Below, piece after piece: positions 33,600 to 45,448 of a stretch of 64,000 nucleotides of DNA. Location of the stretch: positions 18,135,705 through 18,199,704 of the forward strand of contig OW203769.1 of the NCBI GenBank assembly GCA_934045905.1, in the 5' to 3' direction. This DNA comes from Leuctra nigra. Lineage: Eukaryota; Arthropoda; Insecta; Plecoptera; Leuctridae. Position numbers and translations under genes: made by a program. Numbering within the stretch: position 1 is the first letter of the stretch; the number at the start of each line of letters is the position of its first letter. Below the pieces are notes generated by a model that saw nothing but the letters and a program-made list of their open reading frames with translations, had not been told where the DNA came from and made no database searches.

Positions 33600-34262
33600 A
33601 TACTGATAGAGATACAGATACTATAGATACTTTTTAAAATTGTATCTGTATCTTGATACAGTTACATAAGAAAATGTATCTGTCAGAGGTATACTTTCCA
33701 AAAAAATACATACATTTATATCTGCTTCGTTTAAAGTCAATTCCCTCTATGTTGATAAAACTTATCTTTACGTTAGAACATAAAGATTGCTGTTTTTATG
33801 AAAATAGAAGATAAATGTGACATGAATAGATCTAGTTTTCGAGTTTTTATTTTAGTGGACTCATATTTTAATTAAATAAAATACGAAATAATTTGACTTC
33901 TTGATAGAGACAAATGCAATGGAATCTTTTCGTTTTTCAATGAAAAATAAGAGCGAGATTTCATATTTTTTTCTTAAATTTGCCGAAAAGAGCAAATCTC
34001 CATTTGTAATGATTAGCAGAAAACTTTTGTAATTTCAGAACATAATATTAAATTAAATTCTGCTAATTGAAATTAACTGGGTTTAATTTGCATAAAATAA
34101 ACTAAGAAATTTTAAATTGTTTATAGTTCACTTGAAATGTATTTTGAAAGTAGATTCGCAGATACACAATTAAATTACAGATAAGTACAGATACAACATA
34201 TAGATGTATCTTGATACAGATACAGGTACAGATACCTAAGTAAGTATCTATATACTATGTAC
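33594..34262. mobile_element. Element with GATACA-type subterminal repeats
   Basis: Both flanks carry strings of AGATACAGATAC/GTATCTGTATC in mirrored order around an AT-rich core. Related stretches occur at 22967-23100, and WATCTAGATA-rich DNA lies at 29100-29550. Confidence 0.45.
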
Positions 34263-34263
34263 C

Positions 34264-34403
34264 AGGGGCTAAATTCACAAAGAAGTATTATCTCCTAATA
34301 CGTACTATCTTTGGCTTTATCTTTCATTTAACATGGTGTTCTTGGTATTAAATCAAAAGATAATACGTATACGCAGATAATACCTTTCGTAAATCCAGCC
34401 CCA
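34264..34403. mobile_element. 140-bp MITE
   Basis: GGGGCTAAATTCAC and AATCCAGCCCC ends with inverted AGTATTATCTCC/AGATAATACC arms. Confidence 0.6.
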
Positions 34404-36403
34404 GGCAGCGAGGATACAAAGTAAGAAAAAGTGAAATGTTCTCTCAATCCAATTTCTATTTCCATTTCCATATCTATTTTATCATGTCCATTTCCATTTT
34501 ATCCAATTACAATCCCATCTTGCTTGAGAAGATTGGATATTTTCAAACCTACTGTGTAACCACGTCGCCTCCAACAGCCTAAAGAAGCTTGAACACCAGC
34601 AGGCAAAACGTCGCTATGTTAATAATAAACAAGTTAAAAATGAGCTTGGCAATTCATCTGGCAATTCATTTATATATGTATTCTTCTGTTTTATATCAGC
34701 AATGCAAAATTATTGAAATTTCCACCTGAGGACGGACATTTTGTTGGCATGTTGACGGGTCAGATTTATAACTTTATTGAGGTAAATCGATGTATTTTTG
34801 TGATGTGAGTGATTCCTCTTCGTACAAAAGATATCTCCGGGGCCTACAATTTCCCAGGTACGTCCCTACAAAATATCGTCAAAAAAGCAGATATTTACAA
34901 CGTGCCATCAAGATGGTGAGAGGAATCAATGAGATGACAACGCTTTGGATTGTGTAAAGTGGACTGTGAATCATCTGCTATTTGTGACAACCAACAGGTG
35001 AATTCCCTATAAATCTTTTTCCAGGCCATTTGAAATCCACCTCTAATTATATAACCAAAGTTACCATCGTCACAAATGTTTTCTGAATAAAAACAAGTAT
35101 GTACCCTTTGTCCTCACCTTACAGATATGCTCGAAGATCTTGCTGTTGTTGAATCTTGGTTAGCGAGAACTTTCCACTGCCTACTTAGAAATCCACAACA
35201 CTGAACTGACCACTTTGTTTGTAGTTTTAGGCAACACCGTAATATCCATTGTAAAGTATTTCAAATCAGTGTTATCTACAACGATAACGCGCGCGAACAA
35301 AAACACAACTCGTGGTATTCTATAAGTTTGTCGACTTTTCATGGACAAATTAAACAGTGTATTATTTTACATTGGGTTTGTTTACACAGAAGAATCATCA
35401 AATATCATCTCGTGCTTTGAAACGTTGAAGTTGGCGTTGATGTTAGATGTTTAAATCTCTGATTGGTCAAATGTCAAGGTCACCTACTGATCGCCGAACG
35501 TCAACGTTGAGAAGAATAGTTTGTCATGGACAGTCTTGACCAATGCGGTTGCTTCTCTGGTCGGAAGTATTTGATATGATTAAGACGGCTGGGTAGTGAG
35601 TTTGACCTTGAAGAGTTTTTTAATCGATTTTTATCAATATATTTTACCAATGTAATTGTTAACAAAATAAGGCTTTGTACGAGTATTCAGCACAGTTCAA
35701 TGAAAATAATTCCATAGCTTGTAATGGTTTATTATATTTTCTTTGTCCTACAGATGTTTATAGTGCCCGAAAATTAGTAAAATGATGGCACTAAACACCT
35801 GTAGGACAAAATAAAGCTAATAACTTATTCCAAACTATGAAATTATTTTCATTGAACTGATCTGAATACTCGTACAAAGCCTTATTTTGTTAACAATTAC
35901 ATTGGTAAAATATATTGATAAAAATCGATTAAAAAACTCTTCAAGGTCACGCTCACTAATCAGCCCTCTTAAAATACAATCATAGTCCAGATCGCCCACC
36001 TGGAAAACTTTCCTGGACAAACTACCTGGCAATTGATATAGCCGATAAGGCAACAACTATTAACCGAGCCGCCAGACGGCAAATTCAACACACAAGACAG
36101 AGTCTAAAAGGCAAAAGGGGCCTAACCCACCTAAAATTGCAACAGAAGATTTTTTGATGTTAATCGATTCATAAAATGCCGACATATCAGATGTTTATGA
36201 TAATATTAATAACCTCTAGAGTAGATATTAAAATGCCAGTAGTACTTATAATAAACTGAAAATAACTTGGTATTACTTCCATATTATGCAGTCATATAAT
36301 ATTAATTAACTTCTTGACAATAAAGTTAGTTTACAAGGTGAAATGCAGTCATGACGTTCATGTATGGGACTCCTATCGTGAACCTATTTCTTCTCTATGA
36401 GCC
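34404..36403. other. PLA2 upstream region
   Basis: Besides the foldback MITE at 35584-35968 no gene is visible. No core promoter was identified with confidence. Confidence 0.45.
35584..35968. mobile_element. 385-bp foldback MITE, TTAA flanks
   Basis: The left arm (GACGGCTGGGTAGTGAG, TTTGACCTTGAAGAG) is mirrored to 35968. TTAA lies at 35580-35583 and 35969-35972. Arms are about 150 bp with high identity. Confidence 0.75.
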
Positions 36404-36548
36404 ATGGAGACCCTTGTGTTGTTACTTTGTAGCTTTTTCACTGTGTTGTGCGCTGACAGTTTCGATGTGAACATATCTTTGGAAAGTAGATCATTCGATA
36501 TTTTATATCCGTCATCCATGATCGCATTATGGGAGCATATCTACCCAG
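36404..36548 (+). CDS. PLA2 exon 1 (signal peptide and N-terminus)
   Basis: It runs from ATG to CCAG|GTAATA, phase 1. Its last residues, HIYPG, continue into the TNWCG of exon 2 as in group III enzymes. A frame starting further upstream is interrupted, so this ATG, which gives a clean signal peptide, is preferred. Confidence 0.82.
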
Positions 36549-39500
36549 GTAATATGACACATTACATTGGTTAGATTTAGAAAGGGACATATAATAGATA
36601 CAAATATCTTCCTTATAAAGTGTAGCTGGGTTTTAGATTACAGTATAGATGCTCTCCCGTTTCTTTATAATGACCTGTACCTATATTGTAAAAGTCATCA
36701 AAAATATTAGGAATAGGAAAAATTTTATATTTTATGGCTCAATCCAGTTGATGCTGTGGATTTTGAAGAAGGTAAGAAATGAATAGTGCTGTTTAATATT
36801 TATTACCTAATTAAAGTATCCAGTGCTATTTGGGGTCTGGGGGAAGAGCCCTACACACACACATTGATTCTACAACTATTGTGTATGTATGTATGTATGT
36901 ATGTTTTATTGATCCGCTTTGTGATACAATGCAAGTCGCAGTGTGTATAAATCTTATGGCAATATTAAAAAGCGATTTAAGCACAAGATTTGGTTGATTT
37001 GATAAAGATATGGGGGAGGGGGAAGGGGGTTGCATTGTGATATGAAACAGAATACCTACGTAGGACGTGTGCGATCTTACCACCCCATTAGACACGTTGA
37101 TTTTAAGATTGATGTTTACAAAATGATGTAACCAAAGATTATGTAACTTACTGAAGTATAGTGAGCGTCAAAAGAATCCCGCCAAATCCCCATGTTGGTC
37201 TCTGGGATACCGTAACTATTGGAAGTAGCAACAATAATGACCATGTGTCACTTTGGAACTAAATGTTGACATGTGACATGCAGGCACCAACTGGTGCGGC
37301 GAGGGCAACAGGGCCGATGACCTTGGGGACAATGAGGAGCTGGACAAGTGCTGTAGAGGTCATGATCACTGTCCATACTTCATGACCATGTGTCACTTTG
37401 GAACTAAATGTTGACATGTGACATGCAGGCACCAACTGGTGCGGCGAGGGCAACAGGGCCGATGACCTTGGGGACAATGAGGAGCTGGACAAGTGCTGTA
37501 GAGGTCATGATCATTGTCCATACTACATCAAACCAGGGGACACGAAATATGGACTAACAAATGACGGCGCATTTTTAAGGTAAGGTAAATGCCATTTATT
37601 TTGCCATAAAAGCATTAGCGGATTGGAGAGGTTACATATTTTGTATTTTGCATGAAATTCACTGCGAAATGATATTATTATGAACATTACTTTTATATTT
37701 GGTATCTTTCTGTTCTCTGCTAAAAATTTCTATTTGTGTTGAAAAATTTTGATTTTAAATTTTTGTTGCAACATATGATAATAGGTAGGGATGTGCGTTG
37801 TGAAAAATGTCCGACCGAGCCGGGGCTCGAACCCAGGCGAGAGCTCTACCAACTGAGCTACCCGGTCAGACGAACGGACATTAGACACTTAACGCACTGA
37901 TGAGGGTTAAAGATCTCCGAGGAGAATTGAATGACAGTGTGGGACAGTCAGTTGGTAGAGCTCTCGCCCGGCAAGTGAGAGGTTCCGGGTTCGAGCCCCG
38001 GTTCGGATATTCAATGCATCCCTTCATATCATCCTGACTCCATGGAAGTTTTACACAGAAACCTACCTACATTATCATATGATATATTTAATTGATTTCT
38101 TAAACTAGCATGTGAATTTTGATAGTTTTATATTTCTGCAGGTTGAATCTTAAAATAACAAATAGACTGAAAAATGTAAGATCGCATCATCAGAATTCAG
38201 TCCAAGCGATCTCTTTGCCTCACTCTAGTAGGTGACCTTGATTTCAATGATAATAACACATATTTATTGTTATGGAACATGAACAGCAGTCCAGTGGTCG
38301 AATTTGGGGGGGGGGGGGGGGTGGATGCGGGGGGATGGAATCCCCCATATGGCGAATATATTGATAGTTCCATCCCCCATGGCTAATTTGTCCACTTCAC
38401 CATCCCCGGCCCCTATGAAAGATTAAAATACAGCACTATTTACTTAAAAATAATACCATTCCCACCGAATTTTACAATTTTATCCCCTAGACACCATGTG
38501 TCGAGATAAAAATAGGCTTAAAATAGCCTCAAAACCGCGTAGAAATGCACAAAATTGATTATTGAAATTAACAACATTTCCGGGGCTGCAAGCTCGTTTG
38601 GCCCTCCCCGCAGCCCCCTCCACCCTCAAATTATCTCGGAGAAAATATTTTTTTAACAATACATCATACCTCCATGGACCGACATCCAATTCGACCACTG
38701 CAGCAGTAATTCAAATTTGTTCATCGATCATTTTTTATTTGGCCAGGTGCATGCAATTATACTTCAACTATAGGCAGCGTGTTTAGACTACAGATAGCGC
38801 TGCAAAAAGTACATACAGAGCCACCTAAGCTGTGGGAAGGAAGCTTACCTTTGGCAAGGCGTCCAGTCACTGCAGTAATACGTTATGTTGCTGCACATAT
38901 TACGCATTATCACTCCTTAAAATTTACACAAGTTTATCTAATGTTTATTCGCCTACAAAATATTAATAATAAATTGTTCACAATTTCACTGAATCTGATC
39001 ACAATAGTAATTTGCGCGACTTGGTTCTGATTCCGAAATATTTTGAGTACATTTGTTGACATTTGATCGGTTGCTAGGTCACGGCCAATGAGAAATGAAA
39101 CAGTTGAAGATCATTCCCACAAATGTTGCTTATTTCTTTCACTCGTGGCGCTGGGGGTATGAACACTCGGTGCCCATAGTGCTTGTACTGCATGCAACTA
39201 ATATGTCCACAGATCTCATTGCGACTGCAACTTTGAGTTCAAGCAGTGCATCTTAAACATCCACAACGAATACTCGTCTCATCTGTTATTCTACAACAAC
39301 AACAGGCTGGGTTGGATCTACTTCGGCGGCATTCTAGGCAACATGAAGTGCTTCGACCTGGATTATCCGAAGAAGTGCGTGAAGCATAGAAGACGGAGAT
39401 ACGGTAAACCGTGAGTACTTCATGGACTTCATTACATCATTCATATTAGTAACTAGCTGACCTGCCCGGCGTTGCTCGAGCCGGAGGGAGGGGGGGGGGG

Positions 39501-41022
39501 GGGGTACATGAGAGTTGAAAATTCGGAAGATTGTTTCGTAAGTTTTATTACACCTGATCAGGGACCCGAACCTTTATGAATAAAGGTTCGGGTTCCGGTT
39601 CCGGTTCTGAAACAAATATTTTTAAAGGTTCGGTTCCGGTTCCGGTTCTAAAATTTTAAATCAAACTATAATAATAAAACTTCAATGTCAAATTTAATGG
39701 CATTATTGGATTTGGATTTTCCTATGAATGCAAGCACAGGTGTAGGCAGTGCCTGTATAAAATTCCCAGGATGGTGCGCAGAGTAAATATCAGAGGAGAC
39801 AGTATAGTGGCTGCAATTTTCTCTATAAGACAACGTAAACATTCATTTTTCCTGAACTATCGTATTCAAATTGTCGGCAATGCAGTTCTCATCGCAGTAG
39901 TCAGATTCAAAAATTGAAAACTCGAGCAGCGTTTTCATAATGAAGAATTATTATTTCTTATCAAGAATTAAAATTTTCTACAAAAAATAAATTTTGGAAA
40001 TGTTATCAAAAAATAAACTTTATACTACTTTGTGAATAATATTATATCCAAGTGATATACATGACTTTTTATTAAAAAAAGGAACCTTAAAGAACCTTTA
40101 AGAACCTTTAAGAACCTAATTGATTATAAAGGTTCGGATTCCGGTTCCGGTTCTTTGGGAAACAAGTATAACGGTTCCGGTTCCGGTTCTGGTTCCGAAA
40201 TTATAAAGGTTCATACCGATTCTAGGTTCCAGTTCCGGTTCCGGTTCGGGTCCCTGCACCTGATAATGTCAAAAAGTGAAATTATCTCTGGTACATTCTG
40301 CCTTTAAGCTGAATTTCTTCAATTAGGGGTGGTTTGGAAGAGGGGTTGAGTAGCCTGAAATGTAGACAGAATTACATGCGTGCAAAATTTTATTGAGGTC
40401 GGTCAATGGTGTAGGAGTATTATGGCCAATGTAATGTTTTCAATTGGGTAGGTTTTTTTTTCAATTAGGGGTGGTTTGGCGATGGGGGTAAGTACCGTAG
40501 GTACGATCGTGCGTAGGACCCCATAGAAATTCCATGCCAAGTTTAGTGGAGATTGGTCAAAGGGGATTGGAGATTAGATTGGTCAACGCCATCGAGATTT
40601 GAATCGTGATCGAATTCGATTGAGTTTAGTTCCCACACATTTTCGAATCCAATTGAGATATTGGATCGCAATCGAATCCTCAGTATGAATAGGGTAAAAG
40701 CTTAAACTCCACTTCAGAAAACTCGGTGTATAATAACCATTTTACACTGCAATTTAATTCCGGAGCCTATGTCCTCAGTTTAAATTAACCTCAGACTACA
40801 TTGCAGTTTTTTAAGCTTTGCCGCAGTACATGATGGTACCACATTTCTCGAATAGGAGCTTAACTAAACTGAAGATTAAACTATTGTTAATATGTCCCTT
40901 TAATACAATGCTCATTTGCTTCCAGGAAGTGCCTGAAGTACAAGAAATTCAAGGCCGGAAGAAACGTGACTAAAACCTGGAAGTGGTATCAAAACCCAAG
41001 TTGGCCTCATTGGCCAATATGA
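36404..41022 (+). CDS. Secreted group III (bee-venom-type) phospholipase A2, 4 exons, 196 aa
   Basis: Exons are 36404-36548, 37429-37579, 39213-39410 and 40926-41022. Phases are 1, 2 and 2, and the sum is 591 nt. Residues 1 to about 17 are a signal peptide (METLVLLLCSFFTVLCA). A calcium-loop motif WCGEGN lies at 52-57, the active-site block CCRGHDHC at 71-78 (His75-Asp76), and the HCDC block at 101-104 supplies the catalytic Asp. The C-terminus is basic and Trp-rich, like other group III enzymes. The family hydrolyses the sn-2 ester of phospholipids in a calcium-dependent way and is secreted. In most arthropods it is a housekeeping or immune enzyme, and nothing here shows it is a venom component. 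AATAAA follows near 41080. Exon 2 is preceded by a near-identical partial copy of itself. Confidence 0.88.
36883..36904 (+). repeat. (TGTA)n microsatellite
   Basis: Five to six TGTA units in PLA2 intron 1. Confidence 0.7.
37237..37381 (+). pseudogene. First copy of 145-bp tandem duplication: dead-end PLA2 exon 2
   Basis: Units 37237-37381 and 37382-37526 are near-identical; I see two differences near the 3' end. The first carries its own acceptor (exon would start at 37284) and the full His-Asp block. It has no donor, and if used runs into an in-frame TGA at 37412-37414 in the second unit. It would truncate the enzyme before the HCDC block. Confidence 0.85.
37429..37579 (+). CDS. PLA2 exon 2 (calcium loop and catalytic His-Asp)
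   Basis: The acceptor is ACATGCAG|GC at 37421-37428 and the donor AG|GTAAGG in phase 2. It is the second copy of a 145-bp tandem repeat and is the copy with a functional donor. Confidence 0.85.
37806..38010. mobile_element. Two opposed tRNA-like SINE heads in PLA2 intron 2
   Basis: Minus-strand unit at 37808-37868 (inverse of GGTAGCTCAGTTGGTAGAGC) lacks the anticodon arm's 3' half. Plus-strand unit at 37940-38008 has CCGGGTTCGAGCCCCGG but a broken D-arm. Flanking GAGATCTCCGAGGAGAAT-type sequence recurs at 48080-48105. Confidence 0.6.
38292..38700. mobile_element. hAT-like non-autonomous element in PLA2 intron 2
   Basis: Ends CAGTGGTCGAATT and its inverse, flanked by CAGCAGTC (38284-38291) and CAGCAGTA (38701-38708), 7 of 8 matching. 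The interior has a poly-G run and GGGGGATGGAATCCCCC hairpins. Confidence 0.72.
39213..39410 (+). CDS. PLA2 exon 3 (HCDC block)
   Basis: The acceptor is TATGTCCACAG|A and the donor AAACC|GTGAGT in phase 2. It encodes SHCDCNFEFKQC and the central Cys-bearing region, ending in a basic run (KHRRRRYGK). Confidence 0.85.
39455..40570 (+). repeat. Decayed element interrupted by the hAT-like insertion
   Basis: AGCTGACCTGCCCGGCGTTG at 39462 and the later GTGGTTTGG...GCAAAATTTTATTGAGGTCG segment (40320-40570) look like one old repeat of a kind common in arthropods. The hAT-like element sits inside it. Confidence 0.45.
39559..40256. mobile_element. hAT-like non-autonomous element in PLA2 intron 3
   Basis: Ends CAGGGACCCGAACC and GGTTCGGGTCCCTG are flanked by an exact 8-bp duplication CACCTGAT (39551-39558 and 40257-40264). 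Many GGTTCCGGTTCC subterminal repeats occur in both orientations. CAGGG ends and 8-bp duplications are hAT hallmarks. Confidence 0.87.
40926..41022 (+). CDS. PLA2 exon 4 (C-terminus)
   Basis: The acceptor is TTGCTTCCAG|G and the stop TGA is at 41020-41022. It encodes KCLKYKKF and a Trp-rich end (WKWYQNPSWPHW), placed as in the bee enzyme's Cys-Leu-His-Tyr and terminal Trp region. Confidence 0.83.
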
Positions 41023-41545
41023 AAATGTACAGTTTTACATCTTTACAGAAGTATGTAAAGAAACTTCAGCCAACATTGAATAAAAAGATAAAACACAGAC
41101 AGAAAGATGTATTAATTGAACTGATTCTTGTCATCGTGCGCTACATTTCAATCTACAAATAGGAAATACTTAATGCGTTTTATTAAATTTGCAAGCGAAT
41201 TAATATTCTTGTGAAACTTTGTGCTCTACAGACCTTGAATAAGCTGGTGAAAATTTCGTTATTTTTCAAATATTTAAAAACAAGCATAAATTGTCAGTAA
41301 AGTGTCATACCTATTAGACTTCTAGACCTATTTTTTCTGAAAATTATCAGAAACTTCTGAAATGTCAGTCTCAATGACGATTCGAAATTTGAAATTGATC
41401 TGCCAAACGGTTCCATTTTAACTTTTCAACCAATCACAGGATTTTATTTAAAACACACACGTGACCGCTCAAATGGTATTAGTATGTGTGCAAAATTTCA
41501 GATCGATTTGTTGAAAGGCGTGACCTTGGCATTGCAGGCAAAAAC

Positions 41546-41950
41546 AACGGCTGGTGTGTTGGATACCTCGGTTTTCGTTAGATCACCGAGGTTAAGCAAC
41601 ATTGAGCGCGGTCAGCGATTGGATGGGTGACCATTCAACTCTGCCTTGCCAGGTTGCTGCCGTTGGGTCAGAAAGACTGGGGTGTTTGGGGGTTAGTGTG
41701 ACGACCTCCCTCCACCTGTTATCAGTCTCTCGACGGCGCGGGTTGTGGAGGCCTGTGCTGTGAATGTTACACCGTCCTTCCGAAGGGACGTTAAGCCGTT
41801 GGTCCCCTTGGTATCTTTCGTCAGGAGTAGGCTACATGCCGGTACCGGGTTTCCTCTCCTCCCTTCTCTATATTACATTCTCACTAGTGGAGCCTCGGCT
41901 CCGTTGAAAATATAGACTTAATAATAAAAAAAAAAAAAAAAAAAAAAAAA
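41546..41950 (+). mobile_element. 5S rRNA-derived SINE, near full length
   Basis: The head resembles 5S rRNA (GGATACCTCGG, GATCACCGAGGTTAAGCAAC, GATGGGTGACC). The body contains GTCCTTCCGAAGGGACGTTA and the end is a long poly-A at 41930-41950. The 5S internal promoter regions (box A and C) are recognisable. Confidence 0.8.
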
Positions 41951-43744
41951 GTAAACAGACAAAAAAGAGAAAGATCCGTACTAGATCACTTATCACATTA
42001 CTTGATTTTCTTGTTCACATAAATATAAACGAGAAACTATAGTCATTTTCCCAAAATATTATATAAAATATATACTTCCTGTATTAATAGTCACAACGAC
42101 TCATATTTTCGGTAGTTGAAAAAATTATAAAACTTTACGAGATACTGCGTTATCATTTGTGACAATAGAAGCGCTCAAAATGCGCAGTTGCCTTCCAAGG
42201 ACAAATGGTAAAAAGCAATCATACTTTATCAGTTACGTCAGCGAATGTAAAAACAAAACTAAATCGGACTTAGAGACCAGCAAATATTTGATTAACAAAA
42301 GTTAATCACTCAATTAGTGGGAATGAGTACAACCGTACAACCGTACAACCGTACAACCGGATGAAAAGCCGTCAGTGCTTAATCTCGCCGTATCAAATAA
42401 AGACGTTTTTACTTTACTTTACTTTTACTTCCCCAACACATGTTCACGACTTTAAGTTCAACTAATTATCATTGTGTTCCACTCCTGAATCTGTAAAATC
42501 ATTCGCAAACACAACACTTGAAAATGAATTAGTTAAGAAAAGTATGATAAAAGTATTATTTTACAAATGGTGACAGATGTGGGATTTTTTTTCTTACTTG
42601 AATATTCCTTAAAAACTGCGTATATTAAATATATTAAAACATACGGCAATATTTTGTAATGATGTTTAAAGTATTGCCAAAGTGACACGACCCTCAATTG
42701 TTTTGTGACTATACGAGTATAGCGAGTATTTTTGAAGGTGACATTGAATGCGGCAGCGTTTCTAGATACATGGATCAGGAGGCCAAGTCTTGAAACTTAC
42801 ACTTTCTGGACGCAATCGCTCTCGGACGTCAATAAGTGCCGTTTACTGTAAGAATGACGACCTTGAAATCTTCCTTTAACTGTTTAGCTTAATTTTGAAT
42901 AAGGTTTTATGACTGTATAATATCTTTGAAAATAATTATAATGTTAATAAATTGTTTCCAGTGGATTGCTGGATGACTATTAAATGAGTGGCTTGACTGT
43001 GTGTTTCAAAGTCGATCATTCTTTCACTGAATGGTTCTTATTGACGTCCGAAAGCGTAAGTTTCAAAACTTGGCCTCCAGGAGAGGAGAAATATGTGTTT
43101 TATAATTATCATGTTGAAAAAGCATCGTTTTTTGGTACAAGACTGACAACACATTTATCACCAATTTTCAATTAAATTATGTCATATTTCCGTAAAGTTA
43201 TGGTTCTACTATGATAGAAAATGGACAATGTAATGCTTTGATATCAGTTTTAAAAAATATTTCATTGTAATAAAGGAACCAACAACGATTTTCTTTCAAA
43301 TGTGTTCATCAAACATCACAAGACTAACAATGGATGTTCCCTGAAGTAGAATGATCAGCAATGTGTCTCGACCAATTGGACTCTTCTAAGCCATATACTC
43401 GGAATATTCAACAATAGCTGATAAAATGCAATTGTACAAAAATGTAACAATGCTGTCCATTGTATTAGGTGCATGCATAACAACAATTGGTCACAGTTAA
43501 TTCTTGCACTTGTTACCATAATTCACATTATTGGATTATCCATAATAATTATCCATTCGTCTCATGGATAGGCCAACAATAAAATTAAAATATTTTTCAT
43601 TATAAATAGAGAAAAATGAACAATCCAAATCATTCAGCAGAAGAAGCTTTGAGGAAGAGGACCATGTGAAGTGGAGGAATAATGTGGAGGAGAGGGACAA
43701 TGCGTGGGAGTGGCCAAGTAAGTGAGGAACTTTATTTATTTTAG
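41951..43744. other. Intergenic region after PLA2
   Basis: AT-rich DNA with a short CCGTACAACC tandem (about 42328-42360) and the possible foldback at 42775-43085. No gene was seen. Confidence 0.45.
42775..43085. mobile_element. Possible foldback element
   Basis: GGAGGCCAAGTCTTGAAAC at 42779 is mirrored by GTTTCAAAACTTGGCCTCC at 43061-43079, with matching GGACGTCAATAAG/CTTATTGACGTCC inside. Confidence 0.6.
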
Positions 43745-44900
43745 TGTGTACCTAGAGTGTTTATGTGTTTAAGTGTATTTTATTTGATATTTGTATGTCA
43801 CCTAGAGTGTTTATGTGTTAAGTGTATTTTATTTGATATTTGTATGTTACCTAGAGTGTTTATGTGTTTAAGTGTATTTTATTTGATATTTTGTATGTTA
43901 CCTAGAGTGTTTATATGTTTAAGTGTATTTTATTTGATATTTGTATGTTACCTAGAGTGTTTATGTGTTTAAGTGTATTTTATTTGATATTTGTATGTTA
44001 CCTAGAGTGTTTATGTGTTTATGTGTTTAAGTGTATTTTATTTGATAATTGTATGTTACCTAGAGTGTTTATGTGTTTAAGTGTATTTTATTTGATATTT
44101 GTATGTTACCTAGAGTGTTTATGTGTTTAAGTGTATTTTATTTGATATTTGTATGTTACCTAGAGTGTTTATGTGTTTAAGTGTATTTTATTTGATATTT
44201 GTATGTTACCTGGAGTGTTTATGTGTTTAGGTGTATTTTATTTGATAATTGTATGTTACCTAGAGTGTTTATGTATTTAAGTGTATTTTATTTGATATTT
44301 GTATGTTACCTAGAGTGTTTATGTGATTAAGTGTATTTTATTTGATATTTGTATGTTACCTAGAGTGTTTATGTGTTTAAGTGTATTTTATTTGATATTT
44401 GTATGTTACCTAGAGTGTTTATGTATTTAAGTGTATTTTATTTGATATTTGTATGTTACCTAGTGTGTTTATGTGTTTAAGTGTATTTTATTTGATATTT
44501 GTATGTTACCTAGTGTGTTTATGTGTTTAAGTGTATTTTATTTGATATTTGTATGTTACCTAGAGTGTTTATGTGTTTAAGTGTATTTTATTTGATATTT
44601 GTATGTTACCTAGAGTGTTTATGTGTTTAAGTGTATTTTATTTGATATTTATGTGTTACCTAGAGTGTTTATGTGTTTAAGTGTATTTTATTTGATATTT
44701 GTGTGTTACCTAGAGTGTTTATGTGTTTAAGTGTATTTTATTTGATATTTGTATGTTACCTAGAGTGTTTATGTGTTTAAGTGTATTTTATTTGATATTT
44801 ATATGTTACCTTAGAGTGTTTATGTGTTTAAGTGTATTTTATTTGATATTTGTATGTTACCTAGAGTGTTTATGTGTTTAAGTGTATTTTATTTGTTATA
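43745..44900. repeat. 50-bp satellite, about 23 copies
   Basis: The unit reads CCTAGAGTGTTTATGTGTTT then AAGTGTATTTTATTTGATAT and TTGTATGTTA. Units are near-identical, with rare 1-bp indels and one insertion of 10 bp near 44020. Because 50 is not a multiple of three, all frames cycle and spurious frames appear; it is non-coding. Confidence 0.92.
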
Positions 44901-45370
44901 TAGATGATTCTTTTTTTTGCCCCGGTGGGCTGGGATGGTATTTTTTATGTATTTGTATTAATATGTTACCTAGAGTGTAGTGTTTAAGTGTTTAAGTGTA
45001 TTATATTTGTTATATGGATGATTATTTTTTTGCTGAGGTGGGCTGGAATATGCCTACCTTGAGCTTTTATGTGTTAAGTGTATTTTATTTGTTATATGGA
45101 TGATTATTTTTTTGCTGAGGTGGGCTGGGATGGTATTTCTTGATGCATTTATAATTGTATGTTGCCCACCTTGAGCTTTTATGTGTTAAAATGCATTTTA
45201 TTTGTTATATGGATGATTATTTTTTTGCTGAGGTGGGCTGGGATGGTATTTCTTGATGTATTTAATAATTGTATGTTGCCCACCTTGAGCTTTTATGTGT
45301 TAAAATGCATTATATTTGTTATATGGATGATTTTTTTTTTGCTGAGGTTTGTTGGGATGGCATTTTTTCT
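44900..45370. repeat. ~110-bp higher-order satellite derived from the 50-bp unit
   Basis: About four copies keep GTGTTAAGTGTATTTTATTT but add GATGATTATTTTTTTGCTGA, GGTGGGCTGGGATGG and a GTATGTTGCCCACCTTGAGC segment. Copies begin near 44960, 45070, 45178 and 45297. Confidence 0.8.
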
Positions 45371-45448
45371 CGGTGAGGAATGCGAGCCTCTGCCTTGCTC
45401 TGGGCTTCCGAGCGCGTCCCCGGGATGCGGATAGGGGAACGGCCTACA

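Noticed and set aside
38562..39030. Overlapping short frames in PLA2 intron 2
   Set aside because: They cover the hAT-like element and its flank; no coding signal.
43757..44130. Open frames with repeated Cys/Leu/Phe words
   Set aside because: They are translations of the 50-bp satellite, which stays open by chance in several frames.
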